The position numbers and the translations under genes were made by a program. The notes beneath the pieces are model-generated. The model did not search any database. It had not been told where the DNA came from and worked only from the letters and a program-made list of their open reading frames with translations. From Chloroflexota bacterium (GTDB lineage: Bacteria > Chloroflexota > Anaerolineae > Anaerolineales > Villigracilaceae), in contig JACRBJ010000097.1 in the NCBI GenBank assembly GCA_016234555.1, positions 1-55,474 of the forward strand: 55,474 nucleotides of DNA. Direction: 5' to 3'. Below are positions 32,964-41,389 of the stretch, piece by piece; positions within the stretch are counted from its first letter, which is position 1; every line of letters begins with the position of its first letter.

Positions 32964-32983
32964 GTTGGGGATATAATACAGGC

Positions 32984-33133
32984 ATGAAAATAACGGACTT
33001 AATTTCAAGGTTACAGAATTTCCTTGCCCGCTTCCGCATGTGGAAGGCGGCTGTTTTGCTGCGTCCCGAGTACCAGAATCCGTCCATGCGCGAGTTCAAC
33101 ACTTTGGACGCGGAAGACTTTCTGGACTCCTAA
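32984..33133 (+). CDS. Small 49-residue protein, leaderless-type start
   Basis: Starts MKITDLISRLQNFLARFRMW and ends NTLDAEDFLDS. It is amphipathic and basic at the front, acidic at the end. TATAAT (32972-32977) is followed by exactly 6 nt and ATG, with no Shine-Dalgarno sequence, the same layout as several known genes here. The stop lies 4 bp before the RlmD-type ATG, so it may be the leader cistron of that gene. Not recognised. Confidence 0.55.
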   Translation: MKITDLISRLQNFLARFRMWKAAVLLRPEYQNPSMREFNTLDAEDFLDS

Positions 33134-33137
33134 AACC

Positions 33138-34376
33138 ATGACATCCGCTACCTTTGACATCACCCTCGAAAAGCTCACCTACGGCGGCGAAGCCATGGGA
33201 CGCCTGCCTGATGGTCGTGCCGTGTTCGTGCCGTTTGGCTTGCCAGGTGAACAAGTCCGCGTGGAGTTGACGGAGGATAAGAAAAACTTCGCACGCGGCA
33301 AATTGATTGAAGTGTTGAACGCCTCGCCTGACAGGATCGCATCGAAGTGTAAACACTTTGGAAAATGCGGCGGATGCCATTACCAGAATCTGTCATACGA
33401 GAATCAATTGCAAGCAAAGACCGAAATCCTACGCGATCAGTTACAGCGGATCGGAAAAATCGAAAACCCGCCCGTCAAACAAATGGTCGCGTCACCGCTG
33501 GAGTGGAATTATCGTAACCACGTTCAATTCCATCTTACAGCAGAGGGCAAGGTGGGGTTTGTCAACGCGAAGGGAAATTCCGTCCTGCCGATTGAAGAGT
33601 GTCACTTGCCAGAAGCAGGGATCGATGCCTTCTGGCGCGACCTGCAATTTGAGTCAAACAAGGATGTGGAACGGGTTTTCCTGCGCGCAGGACAGGGTGA
33701 AGAATTAATGGTTGTGCTTGAATCGGAAACCCCTGAAACACCTGAGTTTGAAATTGAAGCGGACGTTTCGGTCGTGCATTTATTTGATGAACATGCCGTT
33801 GTCATCGCGGGGCAGGACAATCTCATTTTCAATATTTTCGGAAAAGATTTCCAGGTTTCCGCCACTTCTTTCTTTCAAGTCAATACGAAGATGGCTGAGA
33901 AAATGGTCGGATACATTATTACTCAGTTACCTGTTTCCTCGTCCACCACTTTACTGGATGTCTACTGCGGAGTTGGTTTATTCAGCAAATTCTTTGCGGC
34001 AAAATGCCAAACCGTGATCGGGATCGAAACCTCAGAATCAGCGTGCGAGGATTTTGCAGTCAATCTCGACGAGTTCGATAATGTTGAATTATACGAAGGT
34101 GCGGCTGAAGAAGTTTTGCCTGGGCTGGCGGGTCGGCTGGACAGTTCAACCGTTGCAATCGTTGATCCGCCGCGAGCGGGTATCGAGCGGCACGCGCTGG
34201 ATGCGTTGATTGAAATCCAGCCGCAGATGATCGCCTATGTCTCGTGTGACCCGTCCACGCTGGCGCGGGATGCGGCAAGATTCATCAACGGGGGTTATCG
34301 TTTGGTGGAAGTGACTCCGTTCGACCTTTTCCCCCAGACATATCACATCGAATCAATTTCGATTTTCGAAAAATAA
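33138..34376 (+). CDS. TrmA/RlmD-family RNA (uracil-C5)-methyltransferase
   Basis: 412 residues from ATG 33138. TRAM domain (DITLEKLTYGGEAMGRLPDG), Fe-S motif with HFGKCGGCHYQ, SAM-binding DVYCGVGLFSKFFA, and the catalytic region VDPPRAGIERHALDAL followed by AYVSCDPSTLARD (catalytic Cys). It methylates a uridine in 23S rRNA (RlmD/RlmC-like) or tRNA; the position cannot be assigned. Expression probably starts at the TATAAT before the small protein; no clear Shine-Dalgarno sequence is seen, so it may rely on coupling. Confidence 0.9.
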   Translation: MTSATFDITLEKLTYGGEAMGRLPDGRAVFVPFGLPGEQVRVELTEDKKNFARGKLIEVLNASPDRIASKCKHFGKCGGCHYQNLSYENQLQAKTEILRDQLQRIGKIENPPVKQMVASPLEWNYRNHVQFHLTAEGKVGFVNAKGNSVLPIEECHLPEAGIDAFWRDLQFESNKDVERVFLRAGQGEELMVVLESETPETPEFEIEADVSVVHLFDEHAVVIAGQDNLIFNIFGKDFQVSATSFFQVNTKMAEKMVGYIITQLPVSSSTTLLDVYCGVGLFSKFFAAKCQTVIGIETSESACEDFAVNLDEFDNVELYEGAAEEVLPGLAGRLDSSTVAIVDPPRAGIERHALDALIEIQPQMIAYVSCDPSTLARDAARFINGGYRLVEVTPFDLFPQTYHIESISIFEK

Positions 34377-34377
34377 T

Positions 34378-34400
34378 GGGGCGGGTTTAAAACCCGCCCC
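34378..34400. terminator. Terminator between convergent genes
   Basis: GGGGCGGGTTT-A-AAACCCGCCCC, an almost perfect inverted repeat between the methyltransferase and channel genes, able to work in both directions. No long T run; of the same style as other GC-rich palindromes in this window. Confidence 0.55.
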
Positions 34401-34408
34401 GACAACAA

Positions 34409-36301
34409 TTATCCTTCCGAAATCACAATAATCTTGTCTTCGGGCGAGAAAGTCACGCGCCCCGATTTCTTCGGATTGGTGTGGACGCCGTACGCCTTTT
34501 CGGCGTCGCGGCTTTCACTCATCAGGCGGTAACCGATGGCGGTCTCGCCACGACGGCGGGCGGCTTCGGTGACGGTGTAGAAGTTCACAGGTTGACCAGG
34601 CTTGACGTAGTCTGCAACAGGCTTGAGGTATATTTCTGCGCCTTCGGGGTCGAACATGTCGGTGAAGACTCCCAGCAATTCCGCATTCTCCGAGAGCTGG
34701 GTCATCATCAAACTGATCAAATGTTCGCTGACGATGAAATCATCCACCCTGGCGGCTTCGGCGAGTTCGCGGTTGCGCAGGTCGAGCATTTCACTGATGA
34801 TGGAGAACGGGGTTTCGTCATGTTCGGCGATGTCGCGCAGGTGAAGCAAGGTGACGAGAGTGATGGCATCCGCCTCCTGCTGTTCAAGATGACTGTAAGC
34901 CAGCACGATGACGTGGTCATACTCCGAGGCTTCAAGGCTTTCAAGCAGGTCACGGTCGCGGATGTCGCCTTCCTGCACCACCACTTTTTGATTCTTCAGC
35001 TTGCCAACCTCGGCGCGGAGCTGGTCTTCCAAATCCTCGATGTTCGAGACAATCGTCACCTGCGAGCCTTTGGCCACATAATTATCCAACTCGCGGATGA
35101 TGGTGGAACCGGAGCGATTCCAGCCGAGGATGAGCGCCTTCTCCGGCTTGGGCTTGGATCCGCTCCCCGCAGGCTGGATTAGGCTCTCGTCGAGCTGGGG
35201 ACGTGCTGCGGACAGTTTGATCTTGTCGTCGTCTTCCGCAATCACGAAAACCTGGTCGCCCGATTCGATTCGGGTATCCACAGCGGGACTCATGGCGATG
35301 GTTCCGTCTGCCTTGCGAATGCCCATCAGCGTGGAAGTTTCAAAAGCAAGCAGGGCTTCACCGTAGGTCTTGCCTGAAAGTTCAGGTTCCTGCTTGAAGT
35401 AAATTTCGTCGCCGCCAAAGTTCATGAGTTCGGTGTAAACGATGGACAAGCCACTCTGGCGGGAGGTCTGTGCCACGACGCGGGCAATGAGCTCGTTGGT
35501 GAGAATCGGCTGGACGACATCCCTTACGCCAAGCATCCTGACCACGTCCATGTTCTTCGGGTCGCGGATTTGGGTGACGATGTGATACGGCGCTTCGCGG
35601 CGGTTGGGGTTGTTGGTAATCGCCAATACCGACTTGATGATGTGTGTGTCGGGGTCGTCGCCTTCGGCAAGGATGATGATGGAACGCGCCGTGTGCGGGC
35701 TGGCAATTTCGAGGTCGGTCAGGTCAATGGGGCTGCCCGAACGGCAGATGACGCGTGTGTTCTTCGTGTCGGGGATGCGTTCGTTGATGGCGTCCTCCAT
35801 CTCGACCTTGTCCTGATCTGCCAGCACAACGATGACCGCGCCGCTCTTACGGCTTTCGTTGGCGAGGATCAACTCCGAGATGATGGTGAAAACCTGCGAG
35901 TTCCAACCGAGAATGAGGGTATGGTCGTTTTCGAGGACAACAGAACGTCCCTTGCGGAGCTCATCGAGTTTATCCTCCAGCCCGTTGTTGATGATACCGA
36001 TGAGGGCGCTGACAACGAATACGCCGCCAAACGTAACAACCAACATCATAAAAAGAAAGAATGGGCTGCCCGTGTCGCCGCCCATCGTGCCAGAATCAAG
36101 GGTGCGCAACAAACCCATCCATGCGATCTGAAAAAAACTTTCTCCATCGGGTGCGGTGTTGGTCAGTTTTACCAGTGCGGCGGCAATGAAAATGATCAAC
36201 GCAGACAGGACAAACAACCCCGTCAGCATCGCGCCTGAACCGCGTGACATGTAATTATCGAACCAATATTGAAAACGTTGTTTGAAGGTAGGTGTCTTCA
36301 T
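34409..36301 (-). CDS. CASTOR/POLLUX-type ion channel with two RCK-like domains
   Basis: 630 residues. Two N-terminal helices (about 24-45 and 81-105) flank a pore-like segment (FQIAWMGLLRTLDSGTMGGD). Then two NAD-binding Rossmann-like modules follow: LENDHTLILGWNSQVFTIIS (about 122) and EKALILGWNRSGSTIIRELD (about 385), each with a TrkA-C-like region. This is the CASTOR/POLLUX (DMI1-like) layout known from plant nuclear cation channels and their bacterial relatives. The pore loop is not the K-channel TVGYG. Ion selectivity unknown. GGAG precedes the ATG, with TATAAT and similar boxes upstream. Confidence 0.85.
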   Translation of the reverse strand: MKTPTFKQRFQYWFDNYMSRGSGAMLTGLFVLSALIIFIAAALVKLTNTAPDGESFFQIAWMGLLRTLDSGTMGGDTGSPFFLFMMLVVTFGGVFVVSALIGIINNGLEDKLDELRKGRSVVLENDHTLILGWNSQVFTIISELILANESRKSGAVIVVLADQDKVEMEDAINERIPDTKNTRVICRSGSPIDLTDLEIASPHTARSIIILAEGDDPDTHIIKSVLAITNNPNRREAPYHIVTQIRDPKNMDVVRMLGVRDVVQPILTNELIARVVAQTSRQSGLSIVYTELMNFGGDEIYFKQEPELSGKTYGEALLAFETSTLMGIRKADGTIAMSPAVDTRIESGDQVFVIAEDDDKIKLSAARPQLDESLIQPAGSGSKPKPEKALILGWNRSGSTIIRELDNYVAKGSQVTIVSNIEDLEDQLRAEVGKLKNQKVVVQEGDIRDRDLLESLEASEYDHVIVLAYSHLEQQEADAITLVTLLHLRDIAEHDETPFSIISEMLDLRNRELAEAARVDDFIVSEHLISLMMTQLSENAELLGVFTDMFDPEGAEIYLKPVADYVKPGQPVNFYTVTEAARRRGETAIGYRLMSESRDAEKAYGVHTNPKKSGRVTFSPEDKIIVISEG

Positions 36302-36414
36302 TTTTGCTCCTCACGTATAATTGCGGCTATTATAAAAGGGTTCAACATAAATCATACAATCAGTTTTGTAAGTGCAATCAAAACTTAAGGGAACAATGGC
36401 GGGCTTAAGAAACC

Positions 36415-36504
36415 TATAATCTTTCATGGGTAACATCCACCGGGCAGACGAAGTCTATAGGGCAGATTTTATGGTTTTAGAAAGCGAGGCAGATTATGTT
36501 CCCA
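36415..36504 (+). promoter_or_regulatory. Promoter and short leader frame before the molybdoenzyme
   Basis: TATAAT (36415-36420) lies 5 nt before an ATG that opens a 26-codon frame (36426-36506) overlapping the start of the molybdoenzyme gene in another frame. Whether this frame is translated is unknown; it could be an ordinary leader. The rest of the 194-bp gap (36302-36495) shows nothing else clear. Confidence 0.4.
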
Positions 36505-37134
36505 TTTGACCTGGACCGCCGCAAGGAAGAGGACCGCATCCGTAACGAAGGACGGCTTCCACCCGGGCAGTCTTTGACATTGAAATTCCCCGTTCTACAT
36601 TATGGGCCCGTTCCGTCTTTTAACCCCGCCGCGTGGGATTTTCGCATCTGGGGCGAGGTGGAGCAGGAAAAACGCTGGACGTGGGATGAGTTCAACAAAC
36701 TGCCCCGCACAAAGGTCAAAATGGATATTCACTGTGTCACGCGCTGGAGCAAGGCGGATACAACCTGGGAGGGCGTCTCGGTGAAAACGCTGGTCGAGCA
36801 GGACATTATTAAAATCAAGCCGACAGCCACCCATGTGATGCAGCACGCCGAATATGGTTTCACGGTCAACCTGCCGCTTGAGGTCGTTTTGCAGGAAAAC
36901 TTCCTGCTTGCCACCCACCTGGACGGCGAACCGATCACGCCCGATCACGGCTATCCCCTGCGCGGGATGGTGGGGTTCATCCCCCAAAAAAGCAGCCTGG
37001 AAACGCCCTATCTTTGGAAGGGCGCCAAATGGCTGCGATCCTTGGAATTCATGCCGCGCGACAAGCGCGGATTTTGGGAACAGGCTGGTTATCACAACCG
37101 AGCCGATGTCTGGCGCGAGGAACGGTTTGGATAA
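36496..37134 (+). CDS. Sulfite-oxidase-like molybdopterin-dependent oxidoreductase
   Basis: 212 residues, a single oxidoreductase molybdopterin-binding domain. The molybdenum-ligand Cys is in MDIHCVTRWSKADTTWEGV, and the C-terminal half has THLDGEPITPDHGYPLR and GAKWLRSLEF, typical of the YedY/sulfite oxidase group. No twin-Arg signal: the protein begins MFPFDLDRRKEEDRIRNEGR, so it is probably cytoplasmic or anchored through partners. No heme or dimerisation domain. Substrate unknown. A weak Shine-Dalgarno sequence (GAGGCAG) precedes the ATG. Confidence 0.9.
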   Translation: MFPFDLDRRKEEDRIRNEGRLPPGQSLTLKFPVLHYGPVPSFNPAAWDFRIWGEVEQEKRWTWDEFNKLPRTKVKMDIHCVTRWSKADTTWEGVSVKTLVEQDIIKIKPTATHVMQHAEYGFTVNLPLEVVLQENFLLATHLDGEPITPDHGYPLRGMVGFIPQKSSLETPYLWKGAKWLRSLEFMPRDKRGFWEQAGYHNRADVWREERFG

Positions 37135-37145
37135 TTAAAGGCAAA

Positions 37146-37178
37146 GGGCTGTCCCCGAAAAGGACAGCCCTGATTTTT
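37146..37178 (+). terminator. Terminator of the molybdoenzyme gene
   Basis: GGGCTGTCC / GGACAGCCC (37146-37154 with 37162-37170), followed by TGATTTTTT. Confidence 0.9.
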
Positions 37179-37191
37179 TGCATGGACAGTC

Positions 37192-37773
37192 TTATCGCGT
37201 CTCGGCAGTTCGCAGTCTGCGGGCAAACAGGATCACGATCACAAAGGCGAGCGCCATCACCACAAGACCGGGCAAGCCGTATTCATCGGCAAAGCCCGTA
37301 CCTGCCAGCGCGGTTGTGGTCGGCATGGGAGTGAAACTGAGGGCAAGGGCAGCCTGGGTATATGCCGCTCCGACGGTGGCAGTGGCGGCGGCTTGCGTCC
37401 CAGCCAAGCCGAGGGGGGCCGCAAGATTCGGCGTGCTGGTGGGAGAGGGCGGAGCCACAGGCGGTGTGAACGTGGGGGACGGCGTCACTGTTGTGGTTGG
37501 CAAAATGTTCGCCTGGAAGGTGGCAGTCAGGGCAATGTCAACAGTTGCCTGCACAGCGGTGGCTGTCTGGTTTGCCGCATCCAAAGCCGCCTGCTGTTGT
37601 GATGCGTTGCGATTCCGAGTGTACACATACACCCCAAAAAGGCATGCAACCGACATCAAGATAATTCCGCCTAAAATGCCCGCCGCAATCAAAAAGGTGC
37701 GGTTGTTGTTCGATTCCTCCGGAAGCGGGGCTTCGCCAAAATCATCTGTTGGGGGGGTATCGTCAAAAGACAT
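37192..37773 (-). CDS. Membrane protein with Thr/Pro-rich exported segment and LAxTG-like C-terminal signal
   Basis: 193 residues from ATG 37773 (AGGAG upstream). Acidic cytoplasmic start, helix 1 (TFLIAAGILGGIILMSVACL), an outside Ala/Thr/Pro-rich region, then LAGTGFADEYG, a hydrophobic stretch (LPGLVVMALAFVIVILF) and a basic end (ARRLRTAETR). The last part has the layout of a sortase sorting signal, and LAxTG is the form preferred by class E sortases. A sortase is encoded 5 kb away. Alternatively it is a plain two-helix protein. Function unknown. Confidence 0.75.
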   Translation of the reverse strand: MSFDDTPPTDDFGEAPLPEESNNNRTFLIAAGILGGIILMSVACLFGVYVYTRNRNASQQQAALDAANQTATAVQATVDIALTATFQANILPTTTVTPSPTFTPPVAPPSPTSTPNLAAPLGLAGTQAAATATVGAAYTQAALALSFTPMPTTTALAGTGFADEYGLPGLVVMALAFVIVILFARRLRTAETR

Positions 37774-37865
37774 CAAGCACTCTCCTGGTTGGTTTTCACG
37801 ATCTGTTGCATACAATCCCAAATGTCTTCATGCGGACAACCGAATTGCATAACAAGTCATGGATA

Positions 37866-38921
37866 TTATCCCACAACTTCAAGGTTTATGAGAGGCACAA
37901 TCGCCGTCTCGCCGTTTTCAAGCTTGACCTCCGCCGCCGGCGCGCGCAATCCACTGGGGAGGACCGTCAACCCGGGCTTGACAGCCACAATCGAACCAAT
38001 CGTCCCGATGGCTGGCGGGCGCCTCATGCGGACCTGCAAGCCGGGGGCAAACGCCACCGCCTCGCGGAGGGGGGGCGCATCCGTCGAGACAGGCAGGGGA
38101 ATGATGATTTCCGGGCGCGCTCCGCTGTAACGGTCGGGCGTTTCGGCGTTGACGGTCACCTCACGCTTGACGTTCGTGCTGAGCAATTTATACGCGGCGG
38201 AGTTCATCGGCATGGAGCCAAAACCATCAGTCACAACAATCGGATAACGCATCTCGCGCGCCAGCGGAACCAACGACGGGAAGATGCTTGAAAGGATCAT
38301 CCCGCGCACGGGCAGTTCTGCAGCAGCCTTCAAAGTCTCGGCATCCTTGACGGTGCCGCCCAGGATGACAAACCCGCGCATGCTCACGTCCAGCCGCCCG
38401 GCGGTAAGTATGCCATCGGGCTGTTCAGCAAGGTTCGCCAGCAGCCCCGAACCAATTCCCCCATTGCCCCAGACACCCTGTATCAACGCGCCCACAGTCT
38501 GAATGACCGCGCCGCGATTCGGAATAAGTTCGATCACCACGCCGGAAATGCCGGCTTGCAGTTCCATCTTCGACGCCCCCACTTCCATGAGAACCTGTCC
38601 GCCACCGACTGCGACCACGCGCCCCTCGCGCGGAGTCTTGACACTGCGGGGAAATAGTCCACTACCGACAGCAATCTCTGTACGGGCGGCAACGCGGTCA
38701 TCCGCCTTGCATTTTATGAGCCGGTCCGCCATGGCGGGACTGACGCCCAATATGCGAGCCACGTTCAACAGGACATGCTCGCGAGCCCAGTTAACCTCGG
38801 CGATCACATCGGTGGGGCTGACCCTTTGATTAAGACGCGCAAGCACGTTGCCCGGCACCGGCAAAAGCCGTTCGCGCACAATGGATGCAAAACCAGTAAT
38901 ATGATGCACAGGCGCCAGCAT
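37866..38921 (-). CDS. Unknown protein with barrel-sandwich-like domain, last gene of the ASKHA operon
   Basis: 351 residues from ATG 38921, with GGAGG 9 nt upstream; ATG 38927 overlaps the previous stop (ATGA) but sits only 3 nt from the GGAGG. The N-terminal helical part (MLAPVHHITGFASIVRERLL) is followed by PREGRVVAVGGGQVLMEVGA and ISGVVIELIPNRGAVIQTVG, which look like a lipoyl/barrel-sandwich hybrid without a modifiable Lys motif. Then come an alpha/beta region (GFVILGGTVKDAETLKAA, then YPIVVTDGFGSMPM) and a small beta-barrel end (GSIVAVKPGLTVLPSG). No signal peptide or membrane helices. I do not recognise a named family. Confidence 0.75.
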   Translation of the reverse strand: MLAPVHHITGFASIVRERLLPVPGNVLARLNQRVSPTDVIAEVNWAREHVLLNVARILGVSPAMADRLIKCKADDRVAARTEIAVGSGLFPRSVKTPREGRVVAVGGGQVLMEVGASKMELQAGISGVVIELIPNRGAVIQTVGALIQGVWGNGGIGSGLLANLAEQPDGILTAGRLDVSMRGFVILGGTVKDAETLKAAAELPVRGMILSSIFPSLVPLAREMRYPIVVTDGFGSMPMNSAAYKLLSTNVKREVTVNAETPDRYSGARPEIIIPLPVSTDAPPLREAVAFAPGLQVRMRRPPAIGTIGSIVAVKPGLTVLPSGLRAPAAEVKLENGETAIVPLINLEVVG

Positions 38922-38923
38922 GG

Positions 38924-40681
38924 TCATTCGCCTCCGAGGGTCCAGTTCCACTTTTTGATCAACTCGCGGCGGCGCACCGCGTCGGCGGGCAGGTTCAGCG
39001 GACGTCCGCGCCCATCGAAGACCACGCCCAGAGCGCCGCCAGTCACGGGAATCGAGCCACCTCGTCCGGGTCCGAATCCAATGTCCGCGCCGCGCAGGCA
39101 TTGAACTTCCAGCTTGCCCGTTTCACCGCTCGACAACGGCAATCTTTCCAGTCCTCCATATTTCACGTCCACGCGCGCCTCAGAGCCGTTGGCATAGGTC
39201 AAGGTTGCGCGAAGGATCGGGACGCCATAATTTGCCGATACCACCGGGGAAATTACCGTGCCGGCGCTAAGGAATGACCCGGACTCGATCACCTGTACGG
39301 GAAGGATGGTGTTTTGCGCGGCGGCTGCACCGAGCAGGGGAAGCAGGTTGTTTTGATCCAGTATGACTGTGGTGACGCCGACAGGCTGGAGCGCATCCAG
39401 CAACATGAGCAAACCCTGACCGGGACGCGACGCGTCGCACAATGCCGCACCACCCGCGAGGATTGGGTCGAAAAGCGGCAACAACGCAGGCTTGATGCCC
39501 GCAGCGTTTCGCGGAAAATCGCGGCGCGCGGACTGCATCGCAAGGTAAAGCGCCTGCCTCGCAACCGCCTGTGCCAGGGCAAGGTCTTCCCTGGTGGCGG
39601 GTATGGTGGACGGATACAACGACTTTTGGTACAGGTAATCGCGCAGCGCGCCTTCCGAAATATCCAACGTCGACCAGCGCAAAATATCCTCCAGCGTGGT
39701 GTGGTTAAGCAAACCAGCCAGATTTTCGCCCAGCCCAAACTGGGGATACACTCCCAGCGTGAATTTGTTTTTGAAGCCGGCGGTGACCACAGCGGCAGAT
39801 GCGCCGAGGTCAATGCTTAAAATACCTTTTTCGGCACTGTACACCCTGGAGAGAAAACGCACCATTCGCCCGGCGGCATAGGCGGTCGGCAGCACATGTC
39901 CGCCGGACCACAAGTTCAGCAAATCAACACCCTTGAGCTGGCGCTTGCGGATGTCGATCACCATATGCGCCAGCTCGCTTTGGGCTGGTTCCAGGTCTTC
40001 CGTTTCGAGCGAGGGGCGCACGTTCGGGCTGATGCGCAGGGCGGCGGCAAGCGAACCGAGGAGGGCTTTGACGTCTCCGGCGATCCTTTCATTGCCGGCA
40101 AAGAGGATCACGGGAACTTTCTCGGCAGGCAGGGCGTAACCGGCGATCCCAATCGGTTCGAGCAGTTTTTGTATCGAACGTGACGCACCGCCATCCGTGC
40201 CGCCGGCGATGACGATCAGGTCGGGCTGCGCGCGCAGGATGCCGTCAAGTTGCTGCTCCGGCTTGCGGCGGTCACTCAGCCCAATGGTTTCGACAACACG
40301 CACGTAGGTGGATTCCGCCAGTCTTCGGACGCTTTCGAGCGAAACATCCTTCAGCAATCCCACAATTGCCGCCTTGATGGTTGGTCCCGCCGAGATGGTG
40401 ACGACCAGCCTGTCGACGCCGGAACCGTCGGGCTGGCTTGGCGTGATCAGGTCGCGATTGCCATCCAGCAGGGTACTTCCCAGAATCGTTTGCAGGCTGG
40501 CAATTGCGTTGCGCACGCCTTCGCTCACGTCCCTGAAAGGAGCCTCGGCGGTGGAAGGCGCGGTCCCGGAGGCGACAAAGCGGTATTCACCTTCGACCAC
40601 GTCGAACATGACCGCACGCGTATTCGACGCGCCGACATCTACAGCAAGAATGGAGTTGCCATCAACCAGTGAGGAAGCCAT
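38924..40681 (-). CDS. GlmL/MutL-like ASKHA-fold ATPase
   Basis: 585 residues. Actin/Hsp70-type nucleotide site: phosphate 1 ILAVDVGASNTRAVMFDV, phosphate 2 GILSIDLGASAAVVTAGF, adenosine motif LAGGAALCDASRPGQG. The family is called MutL/GlmL after proteins found next to coenzyme-B12 glutamate mutase, where it is proposed to act as a chaperone-like ATPase. Here no mutase gene is present; all neighbours are membrane or unknown proteins in one operon, so the job is probably different. Starts 2 bp after the preceding gene's stop; its stop overlaps the next gene. Confidence 0.85.
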   Translation of the reverse strand: MASSLVDGNSILAVDVGASNTRAVMFDVVEGEYRFVASGTAPSTAEAPFRDVSEGVRNAIASLQTILGSTLLDGNRDLITPSQPDGSGVDRLVVTISAGPTIKAAIVGLLKDVSLESVRRLAESTYVRVVETIGLSDRRKPEQQLDGILRAQPDLIVIAGGTDGGASRSIQKLLEPIGIAGYALPAEKVPVILFAGNERIAGDVKALLGSLAAALRISPNVRPSLETEDLEPAQSELAHMVIDIRKRQLKGVDLLNLWSGGHVLPTAYAAGRMVRFLSRVYSAEKGILSIDLGASAAVVTAGFKNKFTLGVYPQFGLGENLAGLLNHTTLEDILRWSTLDISEGALRDYLYQKSLYPSTIPATREDLALAQAVARQALYLAMQSARRDFPRNAAGIKPALLPLFDPILAGGAALCDASRPGQGLLMLLDALQPVGVTTVILDQNNLLPLLGAAAAQNTILPVQVIESGSFLSAGTVISPVVSANYGVPILRATLTYANGSEARVDVKYGGLERLPLSSGETGKLEVQCLRGADIGFGPGRGGSIPVTGGALGVVFDGRGRPLNLPADAVRRRELIKKWNWTLGGE

Positions 40682-40683
40682 AG

Positions 40684-41388
40684 CTAAAGGAAGTTTCCAA
40701 TCAAATCCATGACGAAGTTGATCAAGGATGAAATGCGCTCGATCAGCGCGGTCAACGCGGCTGCGTACACCCCGGCAAATATTGCGCCCAATGCAATGCC
40801 GATGAAGATACGACCGCCCCAGGCAAGTATTTCAATCAAGCCAAAACGGCGCATGGAGCCATCCGCCGTAGGGCGCGCTCCGAAGTGGAAATAGGCAAGT
40901 GTAAGCGTCGCACCAGCGAGGATAATCATGCTACTGGCAATGGTCTCAACCGAGGTCATGTCGAACGCATAGATGGTTCCCGACACCTGCGGGATCAGCG
41001 TACCAATCAATGCGCCGGCGAGCGTCACCGCCGCGCCCACACCGACGAGGAACGCCACGACAATCCGTCCCATTCCGCTGAAACTTGGGGAGGCTTTCAT
41101 CAGGAGCAGGATCGCCGCAAACGAAAGCGCCAGCGACACACCCAGGTCGAGCGGGGAGCCGGAGGCAAGCGCCGACATCAGGGGATAAACGAGGCGCGGC
41201 ACGATCACCTGCCACCAAGCGACCGCCGCAACATAACCGGCGGAAACGCCGACGAAAATATAAATCGCAATGCGGAAGAGCGGACCATCTCCAAGCACGT
41301 AGCTAAAAACAAGCAGGGTGAAGAGAAAGCCAATCGCACCCATGATCTGGTTGAGCATTTCGGGCGGAATCGTAAAGGGGAATGTCAT
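40684..41388 (-). CDS. Membrane protein of about seven helices, ASKHA operon
   Basis: 234 residues, mostly hydrophobic helices with short loops (FTIPPEMLNQIMGAIGFLFT at the start, IERISSLINFVMDLIGNFL at the end). The weak repeat of a GAxxxAGxxxG pattern (GVGAAVTLAGALIGTLIP) suggests tight helix packing. No motif I recognise. Translation is closely linked to the genes on both sides (gaps of 1 and 2 bp). Shares its general design with the 206-residue protein at 44.2-44.8 kb, so the two may form a membrane complex; that is inferred from context. Confidence 0.75.
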   Translation of the reverse strand: MTFPFTIPPEMLNQIMGAIGFLFTLLVFSYVLGDGPLFRIAIYIFVGVSAGYVAAVAWWQVIVPRLVYPLMSALASGSPLDLGVSLALSFAAILLLMKASPSFSGMGRIVVAFLVGVGAAVTLAGALIGTLIPQVSGTIYAFDMTSVETIASSMIILAGATLTLAYFHFGARPTADGSMRRFGLIEILAWGGRIFIGIALGAIFAGVYAAALTALIERISSLINFVMDLIGNFL

Positions 41389-41389
41389 C

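Noticed and set aside
36426..36506. 26-codon upstream frame before the molybdoenzyme as a real gene
   Set aside because: Too short to judge and no recognisable motif; kept only as part of the leader description.
38924..40681. Glutamate mutase activity for this locus
   Set aside because: Only the MutL-like ATPase is present; no B12-binding GlmS or catalytic GlmE sequence is found in the window.
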